A stretch of 64,000 nt of DNA from Blastopirellula sediminis (GTDB taxonomy: Bacteria; Planctomycetota; Planctomycetia; Pirellulales; Pirellulaceae): NCBI RefSeq assembly GCF_020966755.1, contig NZ_JAJKFT010000010.1, positions 2,754,720 through 2,818,719 of the forward strand, in the 5' to 3' direction. A model generated the notes under the pieces. That model did not search any database. It saw only the letters and a list, made by a program, of their open reading frames with translations, and was not told where the DNA came from. A program made the position numbers and the translations under genes. Of the stretch, positions 25,944 through 33,898 are shown piece after piece (position 1 is the first letter of the stretch; each line of letters starts with the position of its first letter).

Positions 25944-26300
25944 ATGCAACTGTTGAAGCGATTGTGGAACGATGAAGCTGGTTTCATCGTCTCCACCGAA
26001 TTGATTTTGATCGCGACCATCGTCGTGATTGGTCTGATCGTTGGCTTGGCCGCCGTTCGTGACGCAGTGACCGCCGAATTGTCGGACGTCGCCGGCGCGA
26101 TCCAAGAAATGGATCAGAGCTACATTTTCTACGGAGTCGTAGGGCACTCGGCCGCCGTGTCGGGCAGCGATTACGCCGACCAGAAGGACTTCTGCGATAC
26201 GACGGAAGCCACTCCTGGCACCATCGACAACTGCATCGTGATCGCCGCTGGCGGCAACACGAACGAACAAGGCGTTCTCCCCACTCCGAACAATCCCTAA
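25944..26300 (+). CDS. Long Flp-like pilin, paralogue 3 (tandem duplicate of the next gene)
   Basis: 118 residues with GAGGAG eleven bases before the ATG. NDEAGFIVSTELILIATIVV has Glu at +6 after Gly. The helix goes on to IGLIVGLAAVRDAVTAELSD and EMDQSYIFYG. The head domain contains two Cys (in DFCDTTEATPG and IDNCIVIAAGG), spaced to form one disulfide, and ends NEQGVLPTPNNP. It differs from paralogue 4 at only about six residues. The duplication also covers about 70 bases after the stop, but not the upstream region. Confidence 0.85.
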   Translation: MQLLKRLWNDEAGFIVSTELILIATIVVIGLIVGLAAVRDAVTAELSDVAGAIQEMDQSYIFYGVVGHSAAVSGSDYADQKDFCDTTEATPGTIDNCIVIAAGGNTNEQGVLPTPNNP

Positions 26301-26437
26301 TTTAGGGTTTGGAGTGCACGCATTCAGGAGCCTCCCTGTTATTCCTGATTGCGTCTAAAGAATCGAATCGAAGTCGCGACTTGGATGTCGCGAAGATTAC
26401 TTTCCGTATTTTCCCCAATGTTCTTGGAGAGTTTCTG

Positions 26438-26794
26438 ATGTCTTTGTTGAAGCGTTTGTGGAATGATGAAGCTGGTTTCATCGTCTCCACCGAATTGATT
26501 TTGATCGCGACCATCGTCGTGATTGGTCTGATCGTCGGCTTGGCCGCCGTTCGTGACGCCGTGACCGCCGAATTGTCGGACGTCGCCGGCGCGATCCAAG
26601 AAATGGACCAGAGCTACGTCTTCTATAGCGTGCGTGGTCACTCGGCTGCGGTCTCGGGCAGCGGTTACGCCGACCAGAAGGACTTCTGCGATACGACGGA
26701 AGCCACTCCCGGCACCATCGACAACTGCATCGTGATCGCCGCTGGCGGCAACACGAACGAACAAGGCGTTCTCCCCACTCCGAACAATCCCTAA
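26438..26794 (+). CDS. Long Flp-like pilin, paralogue 4 (tandem duplicate)
   Basis: 118 residues, nearly identical to the gene at 25944; the clearest changes are MSLL for MQLL, VFYSVRGH for IFYGVVGH, and SGSGY for SGSDY. It has its own GGAGAG ribosome binding site, so both copies seem to be translated. The unit length is 494 bases. High identity implies recent duplication or gene conversion. Variation limited to the stalk-head junction could alter subunit packing or surface properties. Same two cysteines, same Glu at +6. Confidence 0.85.
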   Translation: MSLLKRLWNDEAGFIVSTELILIATIVVIGLIVGLAAVRDAVTAELSDVAGAIQEMDQSYVFYSVRGHSAAVSGSGYADQKDFCDTTEATPGTIDNCIVIAAGGNTNEQGVLPTPNNP

Positions 26795-27032
26795 TTTGGG
26801 GTTCGGAGTACACGTATTCAGGAGCCTCCCTGTTGATCCTGACTGCGTCTAAAGAATCGAATCGAGAGATCGTCGGCGATTGGGTCGGCGGTCTCTCTTT
26901 CGACTTCTTTGGAATCAGGGAAGAATCTTTGCGCAACGGACGCGCAACTCATCGACTCTCGTATCGAGAGAGTTGGATGAGTGTTGAAACCAGAGCGATT
27001 CGTCGCTGTGATTGAACCAAGATGAGCCGATT

Positions 27033-27569
27033 GTGGACAAGCTGAACTTCGTCGCCATCCTTTTGGTCGCCCTCTTTACGGCGGTTGCGTTTTACGTCGA
27101 CCTGAGGTCGGGCAAGCTTCCCAATTGGTTGACGATGCCGGCGCTGTTGATCGGCCTCCTGTTTCACGCGGCGGTCAGCGGCTGGGGCGGTCTGCAGCAT
27201 TCGCTGTTGGGCGCTGTAGTCGGTTTCGCCTTGCTATTCGTCCTGTTTATCATCGGGGGAGGCGGAGGCGGCGACGTCAAGTTTATGGCGGCGCTCGGAG
27301 CCTGGTTTGGCCCCGTGTTGATTGTGATTGTATTTATCGTCAGCGCCGTTTTAGCGCTAGTCATTACCGTCGCCATATTTGTGGGGAAGGTGATGTTTGG
27401 CGCCAAAACGGACAAGGAGGAGCCAGCGGAAACCGGCGACTCGAATCGGAAAAAGCTCGATATGGCCCGGCAAACGCTCCCTTACGGAGTGCCAGTTTGT
27501 CTGGCTAGTTGGGTTTTTCTGCTACTGAAACTGGTCGCCCTGTTGCAGACGCCGCTGGAAAACGGCTAA
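27033..27569 (+). CDS. tadV: Prepilin peptidase TadV/CpaA
   Basis: About 178 residues from GTG 27033 (VDKLNFVAILLVALFTAVAF); a TTG at 27012 is also possible. Type IV prepilin peptidase of the short TadV class: the first aspartate is in YVDLRSGKLPNWLTMP and the second in GGGGGGDVKFMAALGAWFGP, the GxGD motif. Six membrane helices are predicted. It cuts Flp and TadE-type signals at the inner face of the membrane. It follows the four long pilin genes, which fits them being its substrates, even though they shift the Glu by one position. Confidence 0.92.
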   Translation: MDKLNFVAILLVALFTAVAFYVDLRSGKLPNWLTMPALLIGLLFHAAVSGWGGLQHSLLGAVVGFALLFVLFIIGGGGGGDVKFMAALGAWFGPVLIVIVFIVSAVLALVITVAIFVGKVMFGAKTDKEEPAETGDSNRKKLDMARQTLPYGVPVCLASWVFLLLKLVALLQTPLENG

Positions 27570-27748
27570 TCGGCGGCAAATGCCCCAAAATATCGGTAGT
27601 TCCCTGAGTGGAAATCAGGGCCAGTAATTAAACTAGGAAACATTCCAAACTTTGGGAAACGACAGGAAGTTGTCCCGCTTACTCGGCATGGATCGCCGCT
27701 GAATTCAGATTTCGAAACAGCAACGATCGCGCTAGCGGAGCGAGCACT

Positions 27749-28672
27749 ATGTCCCGGTTGAGTCCTGGAACCTTATTATTGGGCGTTGTCGCCATCATGT
27801 TCGGGTTGTTGTCCGCTTATGTGGTCCGCAAGAACATGATGCGAGAAACGCCGGCGCCGGTCGTGGAAACGCCTCCCCCGGTCCAGACCTTCGTCGTGCC
27901 GAAAGCGGCCGCCAATCTAATGGCGGGACGCACTCTTACGATGGGCGACGTGGTGATCTATCGCTACACGCAAGAGCAACTTGACGCCGAGCCGCTCCCC
28001 AGCGGCTACATGGTGAGCTCCGAGCAAATCATCGGCCGCACCCTGAAGCAGGAACTGGCCGAGAAGTCGGTCTTTACGCCGGACATGTTCTATCCGGAAG
28101 GGACCGGCCCCGGCATCGTCCAGGATCTGGAGCCTGGCCAGCGAGCGTTCACTGTTCGCGTCGAATATGACGAAGCGGTCGAAGGGTTCGCGCGTCCTGG
28201 AACCAAAGTCGACGTCCTCTTCCGCGTCGACGCCGACGACCAGAACGAGTTGCCCCAGACGACCGTTACGCTGCTGCAAGACGTCAAAGTCTTGTCGTTC
28301 GACGCGAGTCCTTCGTCGCTCAATCCGATTCCTGATCCGCGGACGCAACGTCAACGTCAGACGGCGACTGTCACGCTGGCGGTTCAGCCGCAGGATGTGA
28401 TCAAGCTGCAAGTCGCCGAGAATCACGGCACCTTCGCTCTGGCGCTCGTATCGCCGGAAGGGAACGCCGTTTCGTACGACGGAGCGCCCCGCACGTTAGC
28501 CGAATTGCTCGAGCGTCGACCGCCGGCCCGGACGATGATGCGGGTCTACCGCGGCGCGAACATCTCGGAACTGGAGTTCCGTGAGAACGCCGCCGGCCGC
28601 GAGCAATTGTTCCGCGCTTCGGCGACGCAAGACGCAGCGGACGCTGCGGCGGACGTCGCCGTCGCCAACTAG
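27749..28672 (+). CDS. cpaB: Flp pilus assembly protein CpaB/RcpC
   Basis: 307 residues. One N-terminal membrane helix (LLLGVVAIMFGLLSAYVV), then a periplasmic SAF/AFP-like domain (VPKAAANLMAGRTLTMGDVV, VRVEYDEAVEGFARPGTKVD) and the RcpC repeat region (TVTLAVQPQDVIKLQVAENH). CpaB links the secretin to the inner-membrane platform. About 40 bases separate it from tadA. In many tad loci cpaC and cpaE lie between these two genes; here cpaC has moved to the minus strand at 33899 and no cpaE is present. Confidence 0.92.
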   Translation: MSRLSPGTLLLGVVAIMFGLLSAYVVRKNMMRETPAPVVETPPPVQTFVVPKAAANLMAGRTLTMGDVVIYRYTQEQLDAEPLPSGYMVSSEQIIGRTLKQELAEKSVFTPDMFYPEGTGPGIVQDLEPGQRAFTVRVEYDEAVEGFARPGTKVDVLFRVDADDQNELPQTTVTLLQDVKVLSFDASPSSLNPIPDPRTQRQRQTATVTLAVQPQDVIKLQVAENHGTFALALVSPEGNAVSYDGAPRTLAELLERRPPARTMMRVYRGANISELEFRENAAGREQLFRASATQDAADAAADVAVAN

Positions 28673-28710
28673 TCGAATCTCCTTTTCTCACCTTCGTAGG
28701 CAACTGCGCG

Positions 28711-30159
28711 ATGATCATGTCGAACCCCGCCGCGCCCGACCGTAAAGTCGACCAGGCTGAACTGGAGTTCCAGCGTCTGAAAACGTCGCTGCATGAAGAG
28801 ATGGTCGACTCGCTCGACTTGGGCGCCGTGACCAGCCGCAACGAAGAGGCGATTCGCAGCGACATTCGCAATCTGTCGAGCAAGTACTGCCAGCGCAAGA
28901 ACCTGAAGCTGGATGACGAGACGCGTCGCCGGCTCGAAAAAGAGCTCGACTACGAATTGTTCGGGCTCGGTCCGATCGAACCGCTGATGAAGGACCCGAC
29001 GATCAGCGACATCCTGGTCAACGGCGCCAGCGAAGTTTACATCGAACGTCACGGCCAGTTAGAGCTAACCAACATTATTTTCGCCGACGACGCCCATGTG
29101 CTGCGAATCATTCAGCGCGTGGTGGGGCGGGTTGGTCGCCGGATCGACGAAGTGAGCCCGATGGTCGACGCGCGTCTGCCGGACGGATCGCGTGTGAACG
29201 CCGTTGTGGCGCCGCTGGCGCTCGGCGGACCGAAGATGTCGATTCGCCGCTTCGGCATCGAACATCTCCACCTGAAAAACTTGATCGCGACCGACTCCCT
29301 TTCGCAGGAGATGGCCGAATTTCTGCAAGCTTGCGTCGCGTCGCGGATCAGCTTTTTGATCTCCGGCGGTACCGGCGCCGGTAAGACGACCCTCCTCAAC
29401 GCTTTGTCCGCTTCGATTCCGCACGACGAACGTATCGTCACGATCGAAGACTCGGCCGAACTCTTGCTGCAACATCCGCACGTACTGGGGATGGAAACGC
29501 GTCCGGCCAACGCCGAAGGCGCCGGCGCCGTCACGCAACGCGACTTGGTTCGCAACAGCTTGCGGATGCGGCCTGATCGCATCATCGTCGGCGAAGTTCG
29601 CGGGCCGGAAGCGCTCGACATGCTGCAAGCGATGAATACCGGTCACGAAGGTTCGCTGACGACGATTCACGCGAACGATTCGCTCGACGCTTTGGCGCGA
29701 CTCGAAATGATGGTGGCGATGACCGGCTTTGAACTTCCGGTCAAAGTGGTCCGCCAATACGTCGCCGCCGGGATCAAGCTGGTGATTCACGTCGCTCGCT
29801 TGAAAGGGGGCGTTCGCCGCGTTACCCGTATCGCCGAGATCCGCGAAGTGAACGAAAACGGCGACTACATCCTGGACGACATCTTCGGATTCCGTCAGGA
29901 AGGGCTCGACGATCATGGACGAGCCAAAGGACGCTTCTACGCGACCGGCTATTGGGCCGTTTGTCGCGAACGCTTCGCCGACGCCGGAATTGAGTTCGAC
30001 GAGAACGTGATGCGCAAGCATGAGTCGGGGCTGATTTACTCCAAGTACATCAACTCGGTCGGCCAGGTCGCGCTCTCAAGCGAAGAGTCGGGCGTGATCG
30101 ATCTGGCGGCAGACGCCGACTATCAATCCAAGTCCATTGATCGAGAGGAGGGAGCGTAG
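28711..30159 (+). CDS. tadA: Flp pilus assembly ATPase TadA/CpaF
   Basis: 482 residues. Secretion ATPase of the GspE/VirB11 superfamily that powers pilus extension. A helical N domain ([20 protein letters not shown]) precedes the RecA-like core: [20 protein letters not shown] (Walker A near residue 220), [10 protein letters not shown] (Asp box), [20 protein letters not shown] (Walker B) and [13 protein letters not shown] (His box). The C-terminal tail (about 60 residues) is longer than in the shortest family members. The stop codon overlaps the GTG start of tadB by one base. Confidence 0.96.
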   Translation: MIMSNPAAPDRKVDQAELEFQRLKTSLHEEMVDSLDLGAVTSRNEEAIRSDIRNLSSKYCQRKNLKLDDETRRRLEKELDYELFGLGPIEPLMKDPTISDILVNGASEVYIERHGQLELTNIIFADDAHVLRIIQRVVGRVGRRIDEVSPMVDARLPDGSRVNAVVAPLALGGPKMSIRRFGIEHLHLKNLIATDSLSQEMAEFLQACVASRISFLISGGTGAGKTTLLNALSASIPHDERIVTIEDSAELLLQHPHVLGMETRPANAEGAGAVTQRDLVRNSLRMRPDRIIVGEVRGPEALDMLQAMNTGHEGSLTTIHANDSLDALARLEMMVAMTGFELPVKVVRQYVAAGIKLVIHVARLKGGVRRVTRIAEIREVNENGDYILDDIFGFRQEGLDDHGRAKGRFYATGYWAVCRERFADAGIEFDENVMRKHESGLIYSKYINSVGQVALSSEESGVIDLAADADYQSKSIDREEGA

Positions 30160-31091
30160 TGCTCGATAATCTCGATCCCAACATCATGGCGTTGATCATC
30201 TTCGCCGGCGTCGCTTCGATCGCCGCCTTCATCTTTTTCGCGGTGAAGGAGTTGGCGTACGGCGGCGAGAGCGGTTCGTCCACTTCGGTCGGGCTGCGTC
30301 AGTTTCCGCCGCGGCGAACTTCGGCCGAAGGCTCATCGCTTGGCGAGTTCGATCATTGGCTGACGCGTACCTTGTACTTGTCTGGCGCCGATTTCGGGCC
30401 GACGATGGCCGTCACGTTGTTGCTCGCCGTTGGTCTGGTCTGCGGCACGGCGGCGTTCGTCCTGACCGAGGATCCGCTGGTCACGGGACTTGCAGTGGTG
30501 CTGGGCATCTTCGCCGGTTTGGGCGTGTTGATCTGGATCAAGCGTCGCCGTTTGCAGGCGTTTCAAACGCAGTTTCCGGGCGCCTTGGAATTGATCGCGC
30601 GGGCGGTTCGGGCCGGCGAAAGTTTTGAACAAGCGGTTCACCTGGTTGGCGAAACGAGCGAAGATCCGATCGGGATCGAGTTCCGTCGCGCCGCGAAGCA
30701 ACTCGACATCGGGCTGTCGGTTCCGGCGGCGATGGAGGGGATGGCTGATCGGGTCGAATTGATGGACGTCAAGATTTTCGCCACCACGATCAGCGTTCAC
30801 CGCGAATCGGGGGGCGCGTTGCCGGAGACGCTCGACCGTCTGGCGGCCGTGATCCGCGATCGCATGGCTTACCATCGACAGCTGCGCAGCATCACGAGCG
30901 CCGGGCGAATGTCGGCGACGATCATTTCGATGCTCGCGCCGCTGCTGCTGTTGTTCTTCCTGCTGTTCCAGCCGGAATACTTCAGCGAGTTCTTCTCTCA
31001 TCCGTGGGGACGCTACTTGCTGCTGTTCGCGGTCATCAGCGAAGCGCTTGGTCTTTATTTCGTCTACCGACTGGTGAAGGCCGACTACTAA
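30159..31091 (+). CDS. tadB: Flp pilus assembly inner-membrane protein TadB
   Basis: 310 residues from GTG 30159, with AGAGGAGGGA just upstream. Type II secretion F-domain protein: an N-terminal helix, a soluble region, a helix pair (TVTLLLAVGLVCGTAAFVL, VVLGIFAGLGVLIWIK) and the F domain (FPGALELIARAVRAGESFEQ, ESGGALPETLDRLAAVIRDR), ending with helices around LAPLLLLFFLLF. TadB and TadC together form the platform to which the ATPase binds. The tight overlap with tadA implies coupled translation. Confidence 0.93.
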   Translation: MLDNLDPNIMALIIFAGVASIAAFIFFAVKELAYGGESGSSTSVGLRQFPPRRTSAEGSSLGEFDHWLTRTLYLSGADFGPTMAVTLLLAVGLVCGTAAFVLTEDPLVTGLAVVLGIFAGLGVLIWIKRRRLQAFQTQFPGALELIARAVRAGESFEQAVHLVGETSEDPIGIEFRRAAKQLDIGLSVPAAMEGMADRVELMDVKIFATTISVHRESGGALPETLDRLAAVIRDRMAYHRQLRSITSAGRMSATIISMLAPLLLLFFLLFQPEYFSEFFSHPWGRYLLLFAVISEALGLYFVYRLVKADY

Positions 31092-31125
31092 GCGAATCGC
31101 CGCTACGTTGTGAGTAACCCGTTTT

Positions 31126-32094
31126 ATGAATAATCCCGCACTACTTGTCGTCGGCGCCTTTTTCGGCGTCACCCTGCTGATCTACCTGGTCGGCAGGTTG
31201 CTGCTGTCCAGTGATCGGAACCAGCCGGACGATATGTTGCATCCTGGCGCCAAACCTTCGATCGGACTCGGCGGAATGACTCGCGCGTTCGCCGGGATCG
31301 TGCCGATCTCGAAGTCGTCGTACGAGACGCTGCAAAAAGATATGGTCAAAGCGGGCTACTATCATCGCGACGCCGCCGACGAATTCCTGGCGGTTCGCAA
31401 CGCGGCGTTGGTTGCGTGGATCGTTTTTGTTGGCGTCGCCTTGGTGGCGATTCCCGACTTGAGCGAAGCGACGACCCAGCTGGTGCTGATCGTCAGCCTG
31501 GCGGTGTTGATTCTGATTTTCGCGATTCCCCGCGTTATCATCAGCTCGCAGGCGTCGGCTCGCGTCAATCGAATTCAACACGCGCTTCCCGACGCGCTCG
31601 ACATGATCACAATGACGACCACCGCCGGGCTGCCGCTGCAAAAATCAATCAAGCGGGTGAGCGACGAAATGATTCGTTCGCACGAAGATCTGGCGTGCGA
31701 ACTGATGATCATCGATCGTCAGGCCGAAACCGGCTCGCTGACCCAGGCGATTCAGAACTTCGCCAAGCGACTCGACATTCCGGAAGTGAACGCCCTCTCG
31801 ACGCTGGTGACCCAGGCGCAACGGATCGGCGGCAGCGTGGCGGGAGCGTTTCGCGACTTCGCCGACAGCATTCGTCGGACGCGTCGTCAGTTGGCCGAAG
31901 AGCGAGGGAATCAGAACTCGATCAAGCTGCTGATCCCGGTCATTTTTCTGTTGGCCCCGCCGATCTATATCTTGCTGCTGGGCCCATCCGCATTGCGGTT
32001 GCATGACTTTATGACGAACGGAACCCAAGAGGGCGGGGCGCTCGATCAGAACGTCTCCGCTTCACCAAGTCCGCTGGCGAATCGCTACGAGTAA
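31126..32094 (+). CDS. tadC: Flp pilus assembly inner-membrane protein TadC
   Basis: 322 residues, second F-domain platform protein. An N-terminal helix (LLVVGAFFGVTLLIYLV) and a central pair of helices are followed by ALPDALDMITMTTTAGLPLQ and IQNFAKRLDIPEVNALSTLV, then TRRQLAEERGNQNSIKLLIP and a last helix. It lies 34 bases after tadB and ends the plus-strand tad operon. It faces tadD, whose stop is only six bases away, with no visible terminator or REP-like element between them. Confidence 0.93.
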   Translation: MNNPALLVVGAFFGVTLLIYLVGRLLLSSDRNQPDDMLHPGAKPSIGLGGMTRAFAGIVPISKSSYETLQKDMVKAGYYHRDAADEFLAVRNAALVAWIVFVGVALVAIPDLSEATTQLVLIVSLAVLILIFAIPRVIISSQASARVNRIQHALPDALDMITMTTTAGLPLQKSIKRVSDEMIRSHEDLACELMIIDRQAETGSLTQAIQNFAKRLDIPEVNALSTLVTQAQRIGGSVAGAFRDFADSIRRTRRQLAEERGNQNSIKLLIPVIFLLAPPIYILLLGPSALRLHDFMTNGTQEGGALDQNVSASPSPLANRYE

Positions 32095-32100
32095 CGCTCG

Positions 32101-33144
32101 TTATTCGCTGCGGGTCGTATCTCTCAGCGAGTTCTCCGCAAAGCCGAGTCGTTGCGAGGCGCTCGGGTTGTCGCTCGCGCTCTGTCGCATCTGATTGACC
32201 TTCAGCGACGGCGGAACCGACATGATCTGCGGGTAGTGGAGCCCCGACTTGCTGGTCATCGACGATTCGACTTTCGTTTCAAGCGAAGCCTGACCGGCGT
32301 CGGCGACCATCTGCTGCGTTTTGGCGGCATCGGCGTTGGCCGGGTTGTGAGGCGCCATGTACGAGACCGGCGCGACTTGTTCCGGCGTGACTTCCGCGAC
32401 GTTGGCCGTCGCGTCGTCGTGTTGAGCGACCTGGTCGGCCGTCGACTTTTCGCGATTGGTCGGGGTCTGCTGAACCGGCTGGATATGACCACGCTTGCCG
32501 GCGATCTGCACCAAGGCCTGAGCGGCGCGACGCAGTTCCGGATTCATTTCCAGGGCTCGGTGGTAGTTTCCTTCGGCCGAGTCCAAATCGCCCATTTGCG
32601 ACTGGATGAACGCCAGGTTGGCGTAAGCTTCCCCTTCGTCGACCGCCAGCATGAAGTGCTTCAAGCTTTCTTCGTAACGCTGTTGCTCACCCAGGATCAG
32701 GCCAAGGTTGTTGTGAGCGGCGCGGTACGAACCGTCCACTGCGAGCGATTTCTGGAAGTATTGTTCGGCTGGCTCGGTTTTGTTTTGCAGGTAGAGCCAA
32801 TAGCCGTAGTCGTTATAGAACTCGGCGGTGCGGAGGCCGCCCGCTTCGGCAGTTTGAAAGTAGGTCCCCGCGTCTTCCTGCAGTCCGCGTTTCGCAGCCA
32901 TCACGGCCATGCGGTGATTGGCGACGACGTTGTCCGGCTGCTGTTTCAGGATCGCATGGTAAATACGTTCGGCCGATTCGGTCTTGTTTTGACGTTCGGA
33001 CAAACGGGCCAGGCTCAACTGTTGGCTATAGTCGGTGCGGCCGGGCTGCATCGCGGTGAACAGTCCGCCGCCTCCTTGCGGCGCCGAAGCGCAGCCGACG
33101 CAAGCGACGGAGACGAGCAAAGCGATCGGAGCGTATTTGACCAT
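32101..33144 (-). CDS. tadD: TadD-like TPR lipoprotein
   Basis: 347 residues from ATG 33144. The N terminus is a lipoprotein signal (MVKYAPIALLVSVACVGCAS), so a frame from 33315 with a long Ala-rich extension is rejected. Residues about 40-220 contain five or so tetratricopeptide repeats (AERIYHAILKQQPDNVVANH, AEQYFQKSLAVDGSYRAAHN, AEGNYHRALEMNPELRRAAQ). The last 110 residues are low complexity with Gln, Thr and Ala. In other tad systems TadD is an outer-membrane lipoprotein needed for secretin assembly. Adjacent to the lipoprotein and secretin genes on the same strand, so these three form a minus-strand operon. Confidence 0.88.
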   Translation of the reverse strand: MVKYAPIALLVSVACVGCASAPQGGGGLFTAMQPGRTDYSQQLSLARLSERQNKTESAERIYHAILKQQPDNVVANHRMAVMAAKRGLQEDAGTYFQTAEAGGLRTAEFYNDYGYWLYLQNKTEPAEQYFQKSLAVDGSYRAAHNNLGLILGEQQRYEESLKHFMLAVDEGEAYANLAFIQSQMGDLDSAEGNYHRALEMNPELRRAAQALVQIAGKRGHIQPVQQTPTNREKSTADQVAQHDDATANVAEVTPEQVAPVSYMAPHNPANADAAKTQQMVADAGQASLETKVESSMTSKSGLHYPQIMSVPPSLKVNQMRQSASDNPSASQRLGFAENSLRDTTRSE

Positions 33145-33205
33145 GATGTTCGCTACTGAATACAGTTGAAAGTCAATCAATTCAAGGTGCGGGGGTCGTA
33201 AGCGA

Positions 33206-33832
33206 TTAGAAGAAACCGCCACCGCCGCCAAATCCGCCCCCGCCAAAGCCGCCGCCGAAGCCGCCACCATATCCGCCGCCATATCCACCGCCGTTGCCGA
33301 TGCGAGATCGTCCATAGCTGGTGGCCGCTTCCTGGGCGTTCAAACCTTCGGAGAACGACGGCGCCACGACGACGCGATTCTCGGCGTCATCGATCCCCAT
33401 GTGGACCAGCGCCGAGACGACGACCTGGCGTCGACGTTCGTCGATCTCATCGTTGAAGTGGACCGGGTATTTGTAGGTGCTGCGCGGATCGACGCTCGTT
33501 TCGCTGCGTTCGATCACGACCGGGAAGGCGACCCCTTCCTTCAGTTTGGCGGCGATCTGTTTCACGTGATCCTCGCCGTAGTCGTTAAGCCGCCACGCTT
33601 GCACGTTGCGGATCTTTTCTTCCGGCACGCTCGCTTCAAATTCATGCATGTAGATGACGAACTTGGCCGCTTCGGCGTTCTGTTCCTGCGCCTCATTCAT
33701 CTGATCGATGACCGAGCCGATCGGCGGATAGGGCGCCGGTTCGATGATGCCGTGACGGTGGCAGCCTGTCATGGCGCCGAACATCACGACCGACAGGCCG
33801 AATCCAGCGACAATGTTGCGGCGATTTTTCAT
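33206..33832 (-). CDS. Tad-locus lipoprotein with glycine-rich tail
   Basis: 208 residues. Lipobox in VMFGAMTGCHRHG after a clear signal peptide; GAGGGA lies upstream of the ATG. Residues about 55-165 form a small domain (YMHEFEASVPEEKIRNVQAW, HFNDEIDERRRQVVVSALVH) that resembles periplasmic pilus pilotin or CpaD-like proteins in position, though I cannot show homology. The last 35 residues are almost only Gly, Tyr and Phe with a regular GGYGGGY/GGGF repeat. It lies between tadD and the secretin gene. A CpaD or pilotin role is inferred from context. Confidence 0.78.
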   Translation of the reverse strand: MKNRRNIVAGFGLSVVMFGAMTGCHRHGIIEPAPYPPIGSVIDQMNEAQEQNAEAAKFVIYMHEFEASVPEEKIRNVQAWRLNDYGEDHVKQIAAKLKEGVAFPVVIERSETSVDPRSTYKYPVHFNDEIDERRRQVVVSALVHMGIDDAENRVVVAPSFSEGLNAQEAATSYGRSRIGNGGGYGGGYGGGFGGGFGGGGFGGGGGFF

Positions 33833-33898
33833 CGGGAAGATCCCTCAGTGATGGCGAAGTTGTAAGTGGTTAGGGAAGGGCGAAGGGAGCGAGCGAGA

